Source: Nautilus pompilius (taxonomy: Eukaryota > Mollusca > Cephalopoda > Nautilida > Nautilidae). Taken from it: a stretch of DNA of 64,000 nucleotides. The notes below the pieces were generated by a model, which was not told where the DNA came from, made no database searches, and saw only the letters and a program-made list of their open reading frames with translations. Every line of letters starts with the position of its first letter. Positions within the stretch are counted from its first letter, which is position 1. The translations under genes were made by a program, and so were the position numbers. Location: NCBI GenBank assembly GCA_018389105.1, contig JACATO010002133.1, positions 186,001-250,000 of the forward strand, given 5' to 3'. Of this stretch, positions 1-24,760 are shown in pieces.

Positions 1-490
1 TTATTAGCTTTATTTTTATTTTGTTTATTTATTTTTTAACATTTTGTTTTACTCTCATGGAGTATGTTGTTTTTATTTGAAAAAAATTTTTTTTTCTAAA
101 AATAAATGGAATGAAGTGAATGCCTCTATTGTTGTTTTAAAAATAACATTTTCTTGCATTTAGGTTAAGAATCTGAAAATGAAGAGTCTGATAATATATG
201 AAAATAGGATATATGTAGTGCCTTTCCATAATAATTTGGCCACTTGTTATTACAGTATTACAAATAAATGGCAAATAAAGCCAAGCAAAAATGTGAAATT
301 CTTTTTGTTAGTATTTGCCCCAGCCTTTTGCAGCATGAAAGAGTCTCTTACTCTATGCACTAAATCAGTGAAATTATATATTATGGTGGGCTCAGTATCC
401 ACGTGAGAAATTTCTTTAACTCTGTCATATGGACAAGTTGCTGTCAGCTGACAAGCTAGATTCGGAAAGGAAGTGTGGTATTTAGTGCCT
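1..490. other. AT-rich intergenic DNA, nothing recognised
   Basis: AT-rich sequence with many T and A runs. Only short, unconvincing open frames are present, and no recognisable exon, RNA gene or repeat was seen. Confidence 0.6.
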
Positions 491-499
491 TGCTGATAT

Positions 500-890
500 T
501 ATAGTAGAAGATGTATCTTTTAAAATGGCAATGTACCTTTCAGAATTGAGACATCTTTTGACAAATACCAATTCTGTATTTCCATCATGCCAGATCGCAT
601 CCCATACCAAAGTACTTCCATCTCCATACTTGACTGTGGGCTGAAGATGGTGGGGTTTATAGTCTTCAAACCCAGATGTGAATTGCTAAAATTTGGACTT
701 GTCAGATAGAGAGTACACACTACCAATACTCAAGGATCTTACAGACATCTTCTGGTCAGATCCAAAGCATTTTATTCCTATTGGTCAGAAGATAATTCTT
801 ACATGCTTACACACCATTTGTAGCCAAGTTGATGGAGGTGACATTGGATTAGTCTTTGGCTTATGTCTCAGCAACAGATGATGAGTAATA
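500..890 (-). pseudogene. Tc1/mariner-like transposase relic
   Basis: Read on the minus strand, one frame gives a block like the middle of Tc1-type transposases: a degenerate SDKSKF (families usually have SDESKF, which carries the first catalytic Asp), then PTVKYGDGSTLVW (compare PTVKHGGGSVMVW), then a segment ending RYIAILKD. The clearest part is about 540-730. An in-frame stop follows SDKSKF, and I found no clear second catalytic block or terminal repeats, so this is a dead fragment. The assignment rests on motif order recalled from the family, not on an alignment. Confidence 0.45.
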
Positions 891-3800
891 GCAAGTTTTT
901 GTGGTGTCACTGTTGAAAACTTTCCAGATCATTTTGTCACAGCAGTGCCATTTGCCTTGACAAATTTCATGAGATAATGGTGACAGATCCATGAGGAATT
1001 AGATCTTTTGCAATCATTAGCTAGTCATACTCTGAACATCCCTATAGAATTATCTTTGATAAAAAGACAAATATTGTAAGATTTGCCTGTTTTTGTCATG
1101 GTGATAATGTACATGCTATCTGTCCACTTATTCATTCAATGTACATATACTTAATCATCTGAAGTATTTAAATTTTCATCAGATATATTTGTTTATGGTG
1201 TGGGTGTTAACAGAAGTGTGCATATATACAGAGTTAAGGTGAATGCAGTCCAGAGTTTACAGATTTTGTCACTAGGGGGATGACCACCACAGATACAGAG
1301 CTGCAAAAACAGTTGCCAAGATTGCACAGCATTTGTGGAATTTTTCTATAGCAATGAATGTAATGTAGGGTGGCTTTAAGCTTTAAATACCTTTCATCAT
1401 GACAGGTATGCGATAAAGTTGCCATCTATTTGCAGTAGAAGTATTGTGCCAGTTTTTGTTTTTTTATAAACTTCATATCAGATTCTCCCTTATTATTTCT
1501 TTTTGATAATAAATACTGCTTTTTAATTATTAAAATAATAAAAATAGTTTTGTCTTGCAAATTTTAACATAAAATAATTGTAGATTTAATGATTCTTTCC
1601 AATTTTCATTGGTCCTATGTTCTGTTATATAATTGGCTGGTTACTTTATAACTAGTTATACAGATATATGCTATTTAGTAAAAAAGATAAACAAAAGTTA
1701 ATAACTGCGTCAACATTAAAACATTTATTTTTATTTCTAGGCTGTTATCAAAACTGCCATAGTATTTTGAGTATAAGTTTCAAATTAATGGTAATATTTT
1801 GGGGTTTGTAGTGTATATTAAAAGAGTGACAAAAGCCATATTAAACAAAAGAAAGAAAGAATTAGAATACATAGCAATAAATCTTTCAAAAGACAGAATC
1901 CTCTACATTACTATTGGCAATTTTACATAAATTTAGTGCCTTCAAGGTGTCAACAAGATACTAAAAGGGAGATTGCAAAGTTTTGCAATTTTCACACATC
2001 TGTAAACACTTTTAGACACTGAATCATTTCATTTTTGAATAAAAAAGTCATATATACATACAATGTGCCTTTTTTTTTTCTCATGGCATTATTTAGATAT
2101 TTTATGATCAATTCATGTATTGCATTTTAAATATATAACTTTGAAAGAGACACCATAATAATACATAAGAAAAATTGCTTTAAAATTTAGAATTTATAAT
2201 AAAAAGACTACATTTCACTTTTAAAAAATGCTAATGGAATAGGTAACAGATTAAATTTACTAGCTGTCAATAAAAAGAACTCTTAGTAATCTGTGACTTT
2301 TGACTTGCAATAAGTGCTTTGTTTTGTTTTGTTTTGTTTTTAAATTTATTTTTACACCATTAAAAAATTGAATTTTTAAGTACAAGGATGAAGGAAGTTG
2401 AGGTGTGTTCAGGGATATATCTGATATACCGAAAATATCTCCTGTCCCTATGTTTCTACTCCATTAGAACCAGTGTAATTTCATTACAAAATTTTATTTA
2501 AAATTATTAGAAAATTATTCCAACAATTATAATTATTATTGTAAACTAAATTTTCAGTTAGCTTTGTTGTTTTTTTCTCTCTCAAAATTGATTTTTCCAA
2601 GTAAACTAAACAGATGTAGATTTATATTTTGCAGACTGGTCAACTTCCAATCAATCTTTAAAAAATTTGTTGATGAAAAGCCAGACAAAGTTGTGTTAAT
2701 GTATCCTTGCTTGTGACATCCTTTTTTTAAGGATTGGACTTGAATGATGTAATATTCTAATTATAATTTTAGTTCAGATTTTAATCAATTTTAGTTAGAT
2801 TCGGGTTATATATAAAATATTTTAAAAATTCCATTTAAAAGGTAATGCATCATTAAACACAAAAGCATGGACATTAGTAGGCTGACCTTTCAAGTTTGAT
2901 AGATTATTCAAGATATTCTTATGCTAAAAAAAAAAAATGTTATGTTACCTTCCATTGACAATGTTAACAAAGGAGGTAAATCATCTATCTGTGGCCTGGT
3001 TTTTCGCAATACTTGTGATAAGGCCTTTTAAATAATTGGTGGTGTACTCACAGAATTTAGCATTCTGCTGCAGTAACCCATGATTTAATACAGTTGTTAA
3101 CCTTAAAAAAAACAAACAAAGGTGGTTTTAATATTTTACCTCACGTAAACCTGAAGTATTGCTTGCCATTCCTGATAGGTCATGTTTGCCTATTTTACAG
3201 CTGTGATTTGATATGTGCGCATACATTGCTCAGTTTATCCTGCAAGTGATGATTAAAGACAGATCTGATTGCACTGTTTGGCCAGGAAAAAGTTGATATT
3301 TGACCATTGAAAACAATGCTAGGCCAACTGTTATACATTCTTTAGAAAATTTATTTTGGGGGGGGGTGGTTGTGGAAACAATATACCACACAGAACATGT
3401 AATGATGGTGCCAAAACATGATGCCTCTCCATACCATAATAGTTCTATCTTTCTAACAGACTCTATTATGTATGTTTTCGCATGATGTATACTTTATTAT
3501 CATCATCAGACATGGATGTAATCATTTGTAAATAACATTAAAATAAATTTCATCTGAAATGAGAGTCTACCACTAGTTGCCAATGCAAACAAGCACTAAG
3601 TCTATTGTAGTCACTGGTGCCTATGATGTTATGTTACAACAGGGCAATAGTTTAGTCATTTGTCTCTTTTAATATTCATAGTTATTGCCTCTGCTTCCTG
3701 GAATTCTTTTTTAGATGTTGCACTTGGATGTGGGCATCCCACATGCAAAATGCTATGATGACTATACAGTTATCTCCAGAATAATTTATGCACTGCATCA

Positions 3801-6330
3801 CGAAAATGCACCCAAGTAGGCAAGTATCCCTTTATGAGTGCAAAATCAGTTGGCATCTATTTACAATAATATTTCTGGTCTAAATGCAAGAATATCAGCC
3901 ATTATAAAAAAAAGATTTTTTTTTGTAAGCCATTGTAGTTTCACTATTGCTTGCACTTGTATAAGATATGAAATACAAAAATGAGAGTTTATCCAGTTTG
4001 GTGTGATGGTGATTGAGAGCAGATTTGGTAGAGTTGTTGTTTGAAATATTTAATAAACTTGAGAATGTAGATCTAGAAAGATCTTATTTGTCTCTTCAGT
4101 TAATAATTTTGATAGAAAGCTTTAAGTTATTTAAATCCAAGAACGGGTTACTACTGCTAGAGCGAGAATGTAAGAAGTTAGACTCTTCTTTTCCATTAAA
4201 CCCACATGCTGATGTTGGCACATAAAGCATTTATCAGAGAAACCCCCCTGGTTTCAGTGTAGGGATTAGTCACTTACTAAATGAAGTTAAGAATGCACCT
4301 CTTGGAGATTTTGAATTTTTATACTGATTTAATATAACAAAGACTTCCTGCCTATTTACATTACCAAACTTTATAGTTTCATAGCTGACTGTTACAATAA
4401 GTAATACATTGTGTGCCAAGTGTATGCACACAAAGGCTAAAATTTGTCTCAAAAAGTGGGGGAAGAACACCCTACAAAGGCAAAGACAATGAATGTTGTT
4501 TCTCTACTACATTATTAATAGTAGTATCTACTATCATTGCATAATTATTATTTTAACTGCAGTATTACAACCAATTCACCACAAAACTTGTATAGTACAT
4601 TTCCTAGCCATTAATTACTTTAGTTCAACACGTAAACATGAAAATGCAATAAAACTTGGTTCTGATGAGTTTAAAAATTAGGAGATTTAAAAGAAAGGGA
4701 GAAACTATACTAATGATTAACACATTGTCCAAACCATGAGAATTAGATTCAATTGCATAAATCAAAAAAACATACTGCACAAACTGATTTATTAGAGTAT
4801 GTATAAATAAAATATTTTAATTTATCATAAGATGATTAATACATTTTTCTAATTTCACATTTAAGTAATTCACTGATGCATATGCTTCCAGGTGGTAGCA
4901 AATTTGAACCACACATCCCGGAAGGAAGCAGAAAAGATGGCATAAACTTAGTTTTCTTATTTCACCATATTGACCATTAGATATGTTTTAATATTGTAGC
5001 ATCGTAATTGACAAAAAGATTGGGAAGTAAGAACAGTAAAGCTTTTATAATTAGAATTTATTTACCAAATAAATTTTCTCCATGTATATTTGATAATGCT
5101 AACCGTTTGGAAATATTATTGACATCAATGTTATCAAGAACATCTTGGTGAGTATGACAAACAGTCTGCATTGGCCAGTTCTGCTTCAGCACCAATTCTT
5201 TAACCTTCACAGTTCACTAATGTTGCACTCTGACTCTACTGATGAAGTAAGAGCTATTAACAGTATGTGACATGAGGTTTCCACTCGATTGAAGTGTGTT
5301 CACACCTCACTCAATGAGGTTTTTAATGCATTCTGTACATTTATGAAATATGGAAATGGACTGAAATAATCATCAAAATGTTTCATTTGATAGATTAATT
5401 AGCCTGTTCTCATTGTGTTTAAGGTATAAGTTGGTGATTTCTTTGGCATCTCCATTTAGAACTCGGTTGGCAAAGCAGCTTTTAGTGGACTATACTGCTT
5501 CGACTTCATTATTATATCTTCTTTCCATTTCTTGGTTTGCCATGTCCGCAGCAGCAGCAAATAATAACTACTGTTTGAAAGACTGTACAAGATCCGACTC
5601 ATTCAGTTGACTTCTTCGGCAAATGTCTCTCATTCTTTGGTGGGGGCGCACATACACCCCCCCCCCCGGGTTCTAAGTCTCACACTTTCCACCTCTGGAA
5701 TGATGGCGACCAGATCTCTTCCCTAGCTGTGTGCATGACTGAAGCGAGGGCGTTTTGGTGGAAAAACGGCTGACAGGAACGAGGAATCGGTTCCTCTTCT
5801 CTCCGCCAGCAACTGAAATAACAAGACAAAACAAAAACAAAAAAAAAATCAGTTAAACATGGCGTCGAAAACTGTGGGACATCACCATACAAAACTTTTC
5901 TTCTTCTTTATAATTTAGGCCTATACAAGAGAAACTAAACACTTAATCATTTACCTAATAATATTATTATTATTATTTTTAAGAATTAAGACTCATTAGC
6001 GCAAAGTTTCCTGTATCTTGTCGTCACCTTAATTACAGGCATTGAAACAACCACAGAAATGCCTCAGACTTTGAATAAACAATCTATTATGAAAAAAAAA
6101 AGAAAACAAAAGAACAGTCGTTCTTAAATTTGTAAATAATAGCAATAATTTTAAATTCCAGACGTTAAATGCATCACGCGAACGTCAATTAGAAGCGGAT
6201 TTTTTCCGTTTGCTGATGAACGCTCATTTTTAAAATAAAAAAAAAAAAAAAACATTACCGTTTTGTCAAGGCGCACGTGCACGAAAATATGTATCCATCC
6301 GCGTAGTAGTAGTAGGAGGAGGAGAGGGGG
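891..6330. other. AT-rich intergenic region upstream of PABPC1
   Basis: About 5.4 kb of AT-rich DNA with poly-A/T runs and short open frames that lack splice context or family resemblance (for example 4013-4225). A short poly-C run sits near 5658-5668 and GC content rises after about 5640, towards the PABPC1 promoter. I see no gene or RNA here. Confidence 0.6.
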
Positions 6331-6335
6331 GTTGA

Positions 6336-6350
6336 TGACGTCATATAAAG
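6336..6350 (+). promoter_or_regulatory. CRE palindrome abutting a TATA-like box
   Basis: TGACGTCA (6336-6343) is a perfect CRE/ATF palindrome and is followed at once by TATAAAG (6344-6350). It lies about 210 bp upstream of the main PABPC1 TATA box. It could be an upstream element or an alternative start; the sequence alone does not decide. Confidence 0.45.
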
Positions 6351-6506
6351 TATGCACATTTGCGTTTTATGCAAAAGTAATTAAACTGGCTGAACGACTT
6401 TGTAAAGTAAACAGTCTGATTTCAAAGGGTAAACGCCTGAATAGATGAAACACCGGCGGCGGGGGGTCGCGGGATTTTATCTTCGGGCGGAAGCACACAC
6501 GAGCTG

Positions 6507-6564
6507 ATTGGTTGAGGAGGAGAGGACGGGGGGGGGGTTGCGTGTGCGAGATTCCGTATAAAAG
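6507..6564 (+). promoter_or_regulatory. PABPC1 core promoter: inverted CCAAT box and TATA box
   Basis: ATTGG (6507-6511, an inverted CCAAT box) precedes TATAAAAG (6557-6564) by about 45 bp in a GC-rich stretch. About 20-30 bp further on is the pyrimidine-rich CTCGCCCTTCTTTT (6581-6594), a suitable start site for a 5'-terminal oligopyrimidine (TOP) mRNA. Vertebrate PABPC1 is a known TOP mRNA. The start near 6585 is inferred from this spacing. Confidence 0.7.
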
Positions 6565-6584
6565 AGCGCGCCTCGACCGTCTCG

Positions 6585-16288
<9,704 letters not shown>

Positions 16289-18510
16289 GTTGCTGCGAAT
16301 GTCCTCACAACATCTATGATTGGAATTTGTCATGGTTGTTGTGATGATAAGTGTTCAAGTTGACTGTTGTCGTTTAACTCAGCCTCCTTATTGCACGAGT
16401 TTTGGTTCAGAACTGTTCAATAAGTTGGACGTCATATCAATGGATTATTAACTTCACCCATGTTTGTGTGCTTTGTATTTGAAATTCCTAAATTTGCTTA
16501 AAGCTTTCAGAAGGGAAGGAAGATGGGCGGTTGTCATTTGGATTCAGTTAATAATCTATTGAAATAGTCTCAGCACTAAGTATATACTAAGAAAAATACC
16601 CCCAAAAATATATACATTTAAAAAAAAAATTCACAAAAGCAAGCTCTCAAACTGCAAAAAAACAAGATAAAACTGTCACAAAGCTGAAAAATTTTAAAAA
16701 ATAAAAACCAACAAAAAAACAGGAAAATCAGTCCTGATCAGTAATTGTCTCTAATCTGATTAGGATTTATAAAATGTACTTGGAAGTTCTTTAATTTTTT
16801 TTTTTTTAAATTAAATTTAACAATTAAAATTTTTATTATTCGGGGGAAAGTAACCCCAATTGAAATCACATGTTTAGACTCTTTCTTTCAGCAATATGAA
16901 GACCCTACAGTGGTGGTGTTTACTTACCAGACTGTAGTTGAAATTCTTTGTATTGTTTGTTTATAATTCAGTCATTCATTGGCCTAGTCTAAAAAAAAAA
17001 ATTGAAAAACTTCATATTTTATTTAATGATTTAAAAAAAAACAAAAAACAAACTTCTAGTTTTACTCTTGAATTTTTTTCCATGTATGTTTACTTTGAAA
17101 TAAAAATTTCACCAGTTTATATTTTTTGAATTGGTAACACTTATGCAGATGCCATCTTTTCCTGTTGGCTTGAGATATTACCTTAAACCATTTAATACAC
17201 AGAGAATTACAGATATTATGCCAGTGCTTTGATGTATACTCTTTTTAAACAAAAACAATTAATAATACGAGCTGTTATTATTCAGAATGTTTTCTGAAAG
17301 TGGACTTCTGTCTTGCCTCACTTAATTTGTCCATGCAGAAATTTCTGGTTTTTGAAGAGATGTATTAAAAATGCTTTTGAAAGTAAACCATTTAAGTTCT
17401 TTCAGATGAAACATTTTTCTACACTAAAACGAGTTCTTATGTTTTCAGTAGAAAAGTTTGAACAAAACACTTGAATGGCAGGCAGTAGCTTTAGTAGATG
17501 CAAAAAGGCAGTTGTTCAATCTGTTTAAATATTCTGATGGGGAGATAGCTTTCGACTGTCCAAGAGCCTTTGCTTGGTAACTTTTTCTACAATATGCAAG
17601 ATAATCTCAAGACTTGCTTTGCTAAATGGTAATGTGAATGAATTCTGGTTTGAGAAGGCTTTCTGTTTGAAATAACTACTTAAGATTGAGTATACGGGTT
17701 GGGATATGTGATGTTTGGACATAACATTTTCCAGCCATTTGTAGTTTGTACTACTACATGCAGCCTAAGACTTAAAACGTATTTCCTGATTAACTTTAAA
17801 GTTGGTTAGTGAAGATTTTTAACTGGTGTAAATGTATGTGCACTTTATGCAGTTTCACATTTCTCTAGGAGCCATTAAAGATTTCTCTACTGATTATTTA
17901 AAGGGCTGAACTAGTACTGCCAAATAGCACCAAACTACTAGAACTTTTTTTTGTCTGAGTTCTTTCCCTTTAACCACACATTTGTGGTGCATTTTCCTGG
18001 ATAGCATGGCTTTAAGTATTTGAAGCTGTCAGGTATTAAGTTTGTAGAATAAACAGCTTGAAATAGGGAAAGGACTATGCTGCAATTTTCAGTTTTGTAT
18101 CTTAAGAATTTTTTGTTTGTTAATACCAGTCAACTGAAAATGTCAAGTAAAGACATCTGGTTTCTTTTGAACATTTACTCCCAGTAGGAGTGGTATGTGA
18201 TAGCTTTGCATAGGGCTGCAAGTTAAGCAGCAGCTTGAGCACTGAATTGTAGACTCCAATAATGGTTGTGATTATCCATTAAATTCTACTCCTTTTAAGG
18301 ATATTCCATTTGTTTAGATTTTTTTTCTCTTTTCCCTTAATTGTTGAATGTGGTAGTAATCTAATATTAACAGTTGGAATGCCCAGGATTCTTCCATGAT
18401 AACTTATTGGTATAATTTTAAAAAAAATACTTATGATTCTGTTTACAGTTCTTAAATGTGCATGTGAGCGTGAAATTGTACAATAAATACCAAAACTTGT
18501 ACCAACTAAT
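16289..18510 (+). other. PABPC1 3' UTR (inferred) with several poly(A) signals
   Basis: AT-rich DNA without genes after the stop codon. AATAAA signals include 17099-17104, 18048-18053 and 18482-18487; the last, about 200 bp before the next transposon relic, is the likeliest distal end. A-rich stretches at 16608-16740 could be further PABP-binding sites. Which signal is used cannot be told from DNA alone. Confidence 0.55.
18482..18487 (+). terminator. Likely distal PABPC1 polyadenylation signal
   Basis: AATAAA is the last canonical hexamer before the hAT relic starting near 18690. Alternatives at 18048 and 17099 would give shorter 3' UTRs. Confidence 0.45.
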
Positions 18511-18689
18511 CCCAGATAACTCTACAGCGCATTAGATTGGCTGGAGGTGAGCTGTGAGAGAGACAAGTGGCTTTTGGTTCCCTTCAATACCTGTATTTCG
18601 ATAAACCTCTTGTTTACTTAGCATTATTGTGAAACTTAATCCTATAGGACAGACTGTATTAGTGTCCAATCTTTTGTAGCCCAAGAGCT

Positions 18690-20320
18690 GTAGGTTCGAA
18701 TTTTTACAAACCGCGTGCCACAACAGACAGATGATTTTTACATTTCTTGCTATACAACTAAAAGGAATCTATCATTTTTCTTAGTTTTTTTTCACAGATA
18801 TAGTGAAATATCTGGCATGAAAAAAATGACAATGCAGGAAGAAATTTTTATTTACCCCATTGATAACATAACCATAATTTTATGAACAATTAATGAGATG
18901 CTTGGCCTTAAATTGCAGCAATATTCTTAATTGCTGGCTGGTATTGTGTTGTTGCTACTCACCATATCTTGTGAATGTTCATCACTCAAATAAGTTCATT
19001 TTTTCAACTTTGTCATGACAGAGAATCCCTTTTCACAAGTGTAGGTGCTGCCAAACATGGTCAATGTTTTCTTAAATCATCTGTAGATACACTAAGTCAA
19101 TGCTGGAAACATTTCATCAAAAATTCTGTTATTTCTTGAGCTTGTTCCTTAGTGTTGAATTATGCTGCATCTTCTAATGCTTGCATCTTTCCACCAACTG
19201 AGATATTGCAGAAAAATGGGTTGCTTACAAATTGCAGAACTGGAAGTAAATGTTGAATATCTTGAAATCGAGAAAAGTTGGCTTTTAATATTTCTATTGA
19301 TTCATAAAATTTCTTGCTCAAGCAATTTTGGCCAATGCCAGGAATTGCAAGAAATTTAGCTGCCTCAATTGACTAACAAATAGTGATATCTTTGCTTCAA
19401 ACCAATTTCATTCACTAAATTGGGCGGTGTTTTTTGGAACCTTGCTTTTTTAAATTTAGGGCATTGGGATGCTAGGTGATGTCGGATAAAAAAATGCCAG
19501 TTTAACAATGAAAGACTTTCAAAATGATGTAATAAATTGTTCTGATTTTTTTCTTTTATTTCTGGAATTAGCTTCATTAATCTGTTCAGCACCTTGCCTT
19601 TGCTTAACCAACAAATATGATTGTGAAGAATCACATCTTCATAGGCAGCATCTTAGATTTTTGGTGGTACAAAGAATGACTTCTAATCAAGTTCATTATC
19701 TTTCAATTTTGAGCGCACAGCCTGCTGATGGATGATGCAATGATAATTGAAAATCTGGAAAATCTATCCGATCACAGTAGTGCAATAAGTCCATTGTTCT
19801 TTCGTACCTTCGCGGGAGTACCATCAGTTGTAATCGATAAAAGCTTTTGAATGTCAATGCTATTTTCAATTAAACATTCCTTCACTGCTGCATAGATATT
19901 TCCACCTTGTGTTGTATTTCTTAGTGGCCTCAAAGCCAATAACTCCTTAAATCTATTCCTCACATCATATTAGATCCATACCATCAGTTGTACTGTATCT
20001 GTGATATCACAAGACTCATCTATGGCTAAGCTGAAACTAGTGGCGCTATCCAAATCACGGCAGAACTGCTCAAAAATATTCAAAGAAAGCATCTCAACGC
20101 ATCTCACCACAGTTTGATGGGACAATTGAAGTGATATGTTTTTAAAATCCACGAATAATGAATTAATACATTCTTTAACAATTTCACCACCAGAAAGTGG
20201 CTTCTGATGCTTTGCCAAAATCAAGCTAATACTAAGAGAGATGCTGCAGTGGCACAAGTAATTGTGAATAAACATTCCTTTGAGCATTGAAGTTCCTGTT
20301 AAACCTGCCACGGATCATTT
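18690..20320 (-). pseudogene. hAT transposase relic, GTF2IRD2/Charlie-like
   Basis: The minus strand carries fragments in the order expected for a hAT transposase like the one domesticated in GTF2IRD2: LAKHQKPLSGGEIVKECI and FSLAIDESCDITDTVQLMV (20311-19970), ITTDGTPAKV with the second-Asp context (19963-19772), then HNHICWLSKGKVLNRLMKLIPEI and NWHFFIRHHLASQCP (19634-19365), and a weak C-terminal tail. Stops and frame changes lie between the pieces. The left end may be near 18688, where the sequence resembles a hAT terminus, but no matching right terminus or target duplication was found. The relic separates PABPC1 from its partial copy. Confidence 0.75.
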
Positions 20321-21198
20321 CGAAGTGTCACTGGGTGTTTGCTTTCTCTCCCATTGTCGAGAACGACCGATAGCAAAGCAAACAGGCTGCTTTATTACTA
20401 ATAGAAAATCAGGCTCCCATTGAAGAATTTAAAGCACGATCTTCCTCATAAATTCTGTGGTTTTTCCAGCCCTTCGTTGATTCTCCGCTTGATATCTCTT
20501 TCTTTCACTCGTTTTTATGCGATTATTCTAAAACCAAAAGTTAAAGGTAATACCATTAGTCAAAGTTAAATGCTCTTAAAGAGCAACCCCCGAGTTAATC
20601 AGTTTATTTGAGATCAACTCTCACTTTCGAGGACACAGTTTGGGAGTAATTATGGATACTGATTGATTTCACAGAGACGATTTCTCCTAATTGAAGAAGA
20701 AGAAAAAAGGGCCCCACCCCACGCCACGTTTCACAACAAGAACAAAGACCGCCGGGCGATAGCTGTATAATAATCACCGCCTGTAGACTCGCGTATCTAT
20801 GCCGGTCTGGAGGCGCCACAGTTTCGCATCTTCTCGACTGTGGTGTGAATTAAGTTGGTGGGGGGGGGCGACTGCCGGCATAACAGATGTTCGCGTTGTT
20901 GTCTATTCTCCAATTACGGCAGCAACAAAAGAGAAGAAGTGAAAAATGGAGACGCTTGTTGCTCATGTCGAGGGATGGAGGAACTAATATTAGGCACAGA
21001 AAGGAAAGCAGCTCGGGGTGTTTGACAGCCAAGTTCTGCCTAATTCTCTTACGTTCCTTTTCTCGTGTACGGCTTTCGATCTTACAAATCTAACTCGAGA
21101 TCTGCCTCGCAGGCGAAACCCCTTTCTACCGCTTCACGGACCCCGACGACAGATTGAACGAACCCTTTTTTTTTTTGTTTTTTTATATCTCACGAGAT
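20321..21198. other. Intergenic DNA, no gene recognised
   Basis: Mixed composition with GC-richer parts at 20700-21130 and a poly-G run near 20858-20868. Short open frames here do not resemble known proteins. Confidence 0.6.
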
Positions 21199-21500
21199 CC
21201 TGATCAGAACCGCTCTACCGTGGTCAATACAAACTGGAGGATGCTCTGCTTTCACTCCAGGACAAAAGAGTAGCCTCCCCTTACTACGATTTCCGTACTG
21301 TAGATATTACTGACATTTGCATTTACAACGACAGTCAATTTTCGTTTTTAAAAACATTTTTTTTTTGTACCTGTACGCAAGAGCTTTGTCTTCTGGAGCA
21401 GACTTCCAGCATTTATTGGGCATTGAGCTACTACACCTACATAGCTACTGTTAGTTACCTTTGGTCGTTTTGTTTGTTTGTTCGGAATTACTGAAAGCCC
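21199..21500 (+). repeat. Left copy of a dispersed repeat flanking the PABPC1 fragment
   Basis: Resembles 23977-24490 in the same orientation. Shared blocks include CTGATYARAAMCGCTYTA followed by TGGTYAATACAA, TACTGACATYTGCATTTA, an AAGAGCTTYG...TTCTGGA block, and a GGTCRTTTTGTTTG...GGAATTACT block. The match is diverged (about 75% over the first 33 bp by eye), so the two copies are old relative to the 2.1-kb duplication between them. Confidence 0.55.
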
Positions 21501-21502
21501 AG

Positions 21503-21820
21503 ACCCGCAGCTCCGAGTTACCCAATGGCTTCGTTATACGTTGGTGATCTCCAGCCACGTTATTAATTAGGGGAATATCGGTCCCCACCCCACCTCGACA
21601 CCCCGAACAGTCGGAAAAGAAAGGTTCCTCGAACGTTGGGTCCTTCGAACAGCGGCGTTCTCCCCATTACGGACGGAACATCGGCTGTGGGAGGGTTAAA
21701 AAAATGGCCGCCATTATAAAAAAAAAAATTTTTTTTTATAGGAAGTGTGGTTGGAACAAGATTCCGTTCTTTCTGTGCTTTAACAAACTCCCAGTTCGCA
21801 TCGCTAAATGCCTACTCCAT
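21503..21820 (+). pseudogene. Scrambled pieces of PABPC1 exon 1 and intron 1
   Basis: 21507-21557 matches the start of exon 1 (MNP-proximal codons through LYVGDL) with a few substitutions and no ATG. It then jumps at CCAG to sequence like intron 1 (about 7338-7520), with small deletions and substitutions up to about 21725. A weaker match to about 7715-7738 follows near 21790-21818. Introns are kept, so this is a genomic rather than processed copy, and it cannot start translation normally. Confidence 0.8.
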
Positions 21821-21822
21821 AG

Positions 21823-23944
<2,122 letters not shown>

Positions 23945-23976
23945 GTCCCTTATTTACTCATTAGACCACACAAGCC

Positions 23977-24490
23977 ACTGATTAAAAACGCTTTATTATG
24001 GTTAATACAAGTTCTAAATGCCAAATTGGAGTGTTTTCATTCCGAAAGATAGTAGATGATATCATACAAAATTGGAGGGGAAGCTTACTGACATCTGCAT
24101 TTATAGCGAATGCATTTTTATTTTTAAAAAATTGTTAATTTTCCTACATGTAAGAGCTTCGTTTTCTGGAATATACTTTAAAAAAAATTTTTTGGTTGGA
24201 TTATTAAATTACAAATTCTGAATGTTATATTGGAGCATTCGTTGAAAGAATGAAATCAAACCTCTTTGCGTGAAATTCATTTTGAAAAATTTTGGACAAC
24301 TAAGAACAGAAGTGGTTACAAAACATTTCGACCAATGTTTACAGGAATAAATACCTTCAAAATAAGGAAGTTGTATTTAGTTATAAGACAGTTTGCTTTT
24401 CCTATGCTAACAAACGTACATACAAGCTGTTATAACTACATTATTACCGTTATTTACTGTCGGTCATTTTGTTTGGAATTACTTCACTTA
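23977..24490 (+). repeat. Right copy of the dispersed repeat flanking the PABPC1 fragment
   Basis: Direct-orientation relative of 21199-21500, longer by about 200 bp in its middle (about 24190-24415). It begins about 33 bp after the end of the 2.1-kb duplication. Confidence 0.5.
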
Positions 24491-24760
24491 TTCAAAGTCA
24501 AGAAACAGTCAGTGTGGAGGTTACCTCCCTTATCTACAAATAGCAAAAGAATGAAAATCGATGTCTCTATTCCCTGACTGGCACTTACGATATCATTAGC
24601 AGCTGTAATAATGTTCTAATGTTAAAATTTTGTGGTAGAGTAGTTTTAGATGATTTAGTATTTGTTGACTGCTTATATTTATGGCGTTTTTAGCAAATAT
24701 TTAAATATTAGATCTGGAAGAAGTCTTTTGTTGTTGTTTTTTAACGTTTTGGGCCGGTTG

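Noticed and set aside
18660-18730. tRNA-derived SINE or tRNA (GGTTCGAA resembles a B box)
   Set aside because: No suitable A box; the sequence fits better as the terminus of the adjacent hAT relic.
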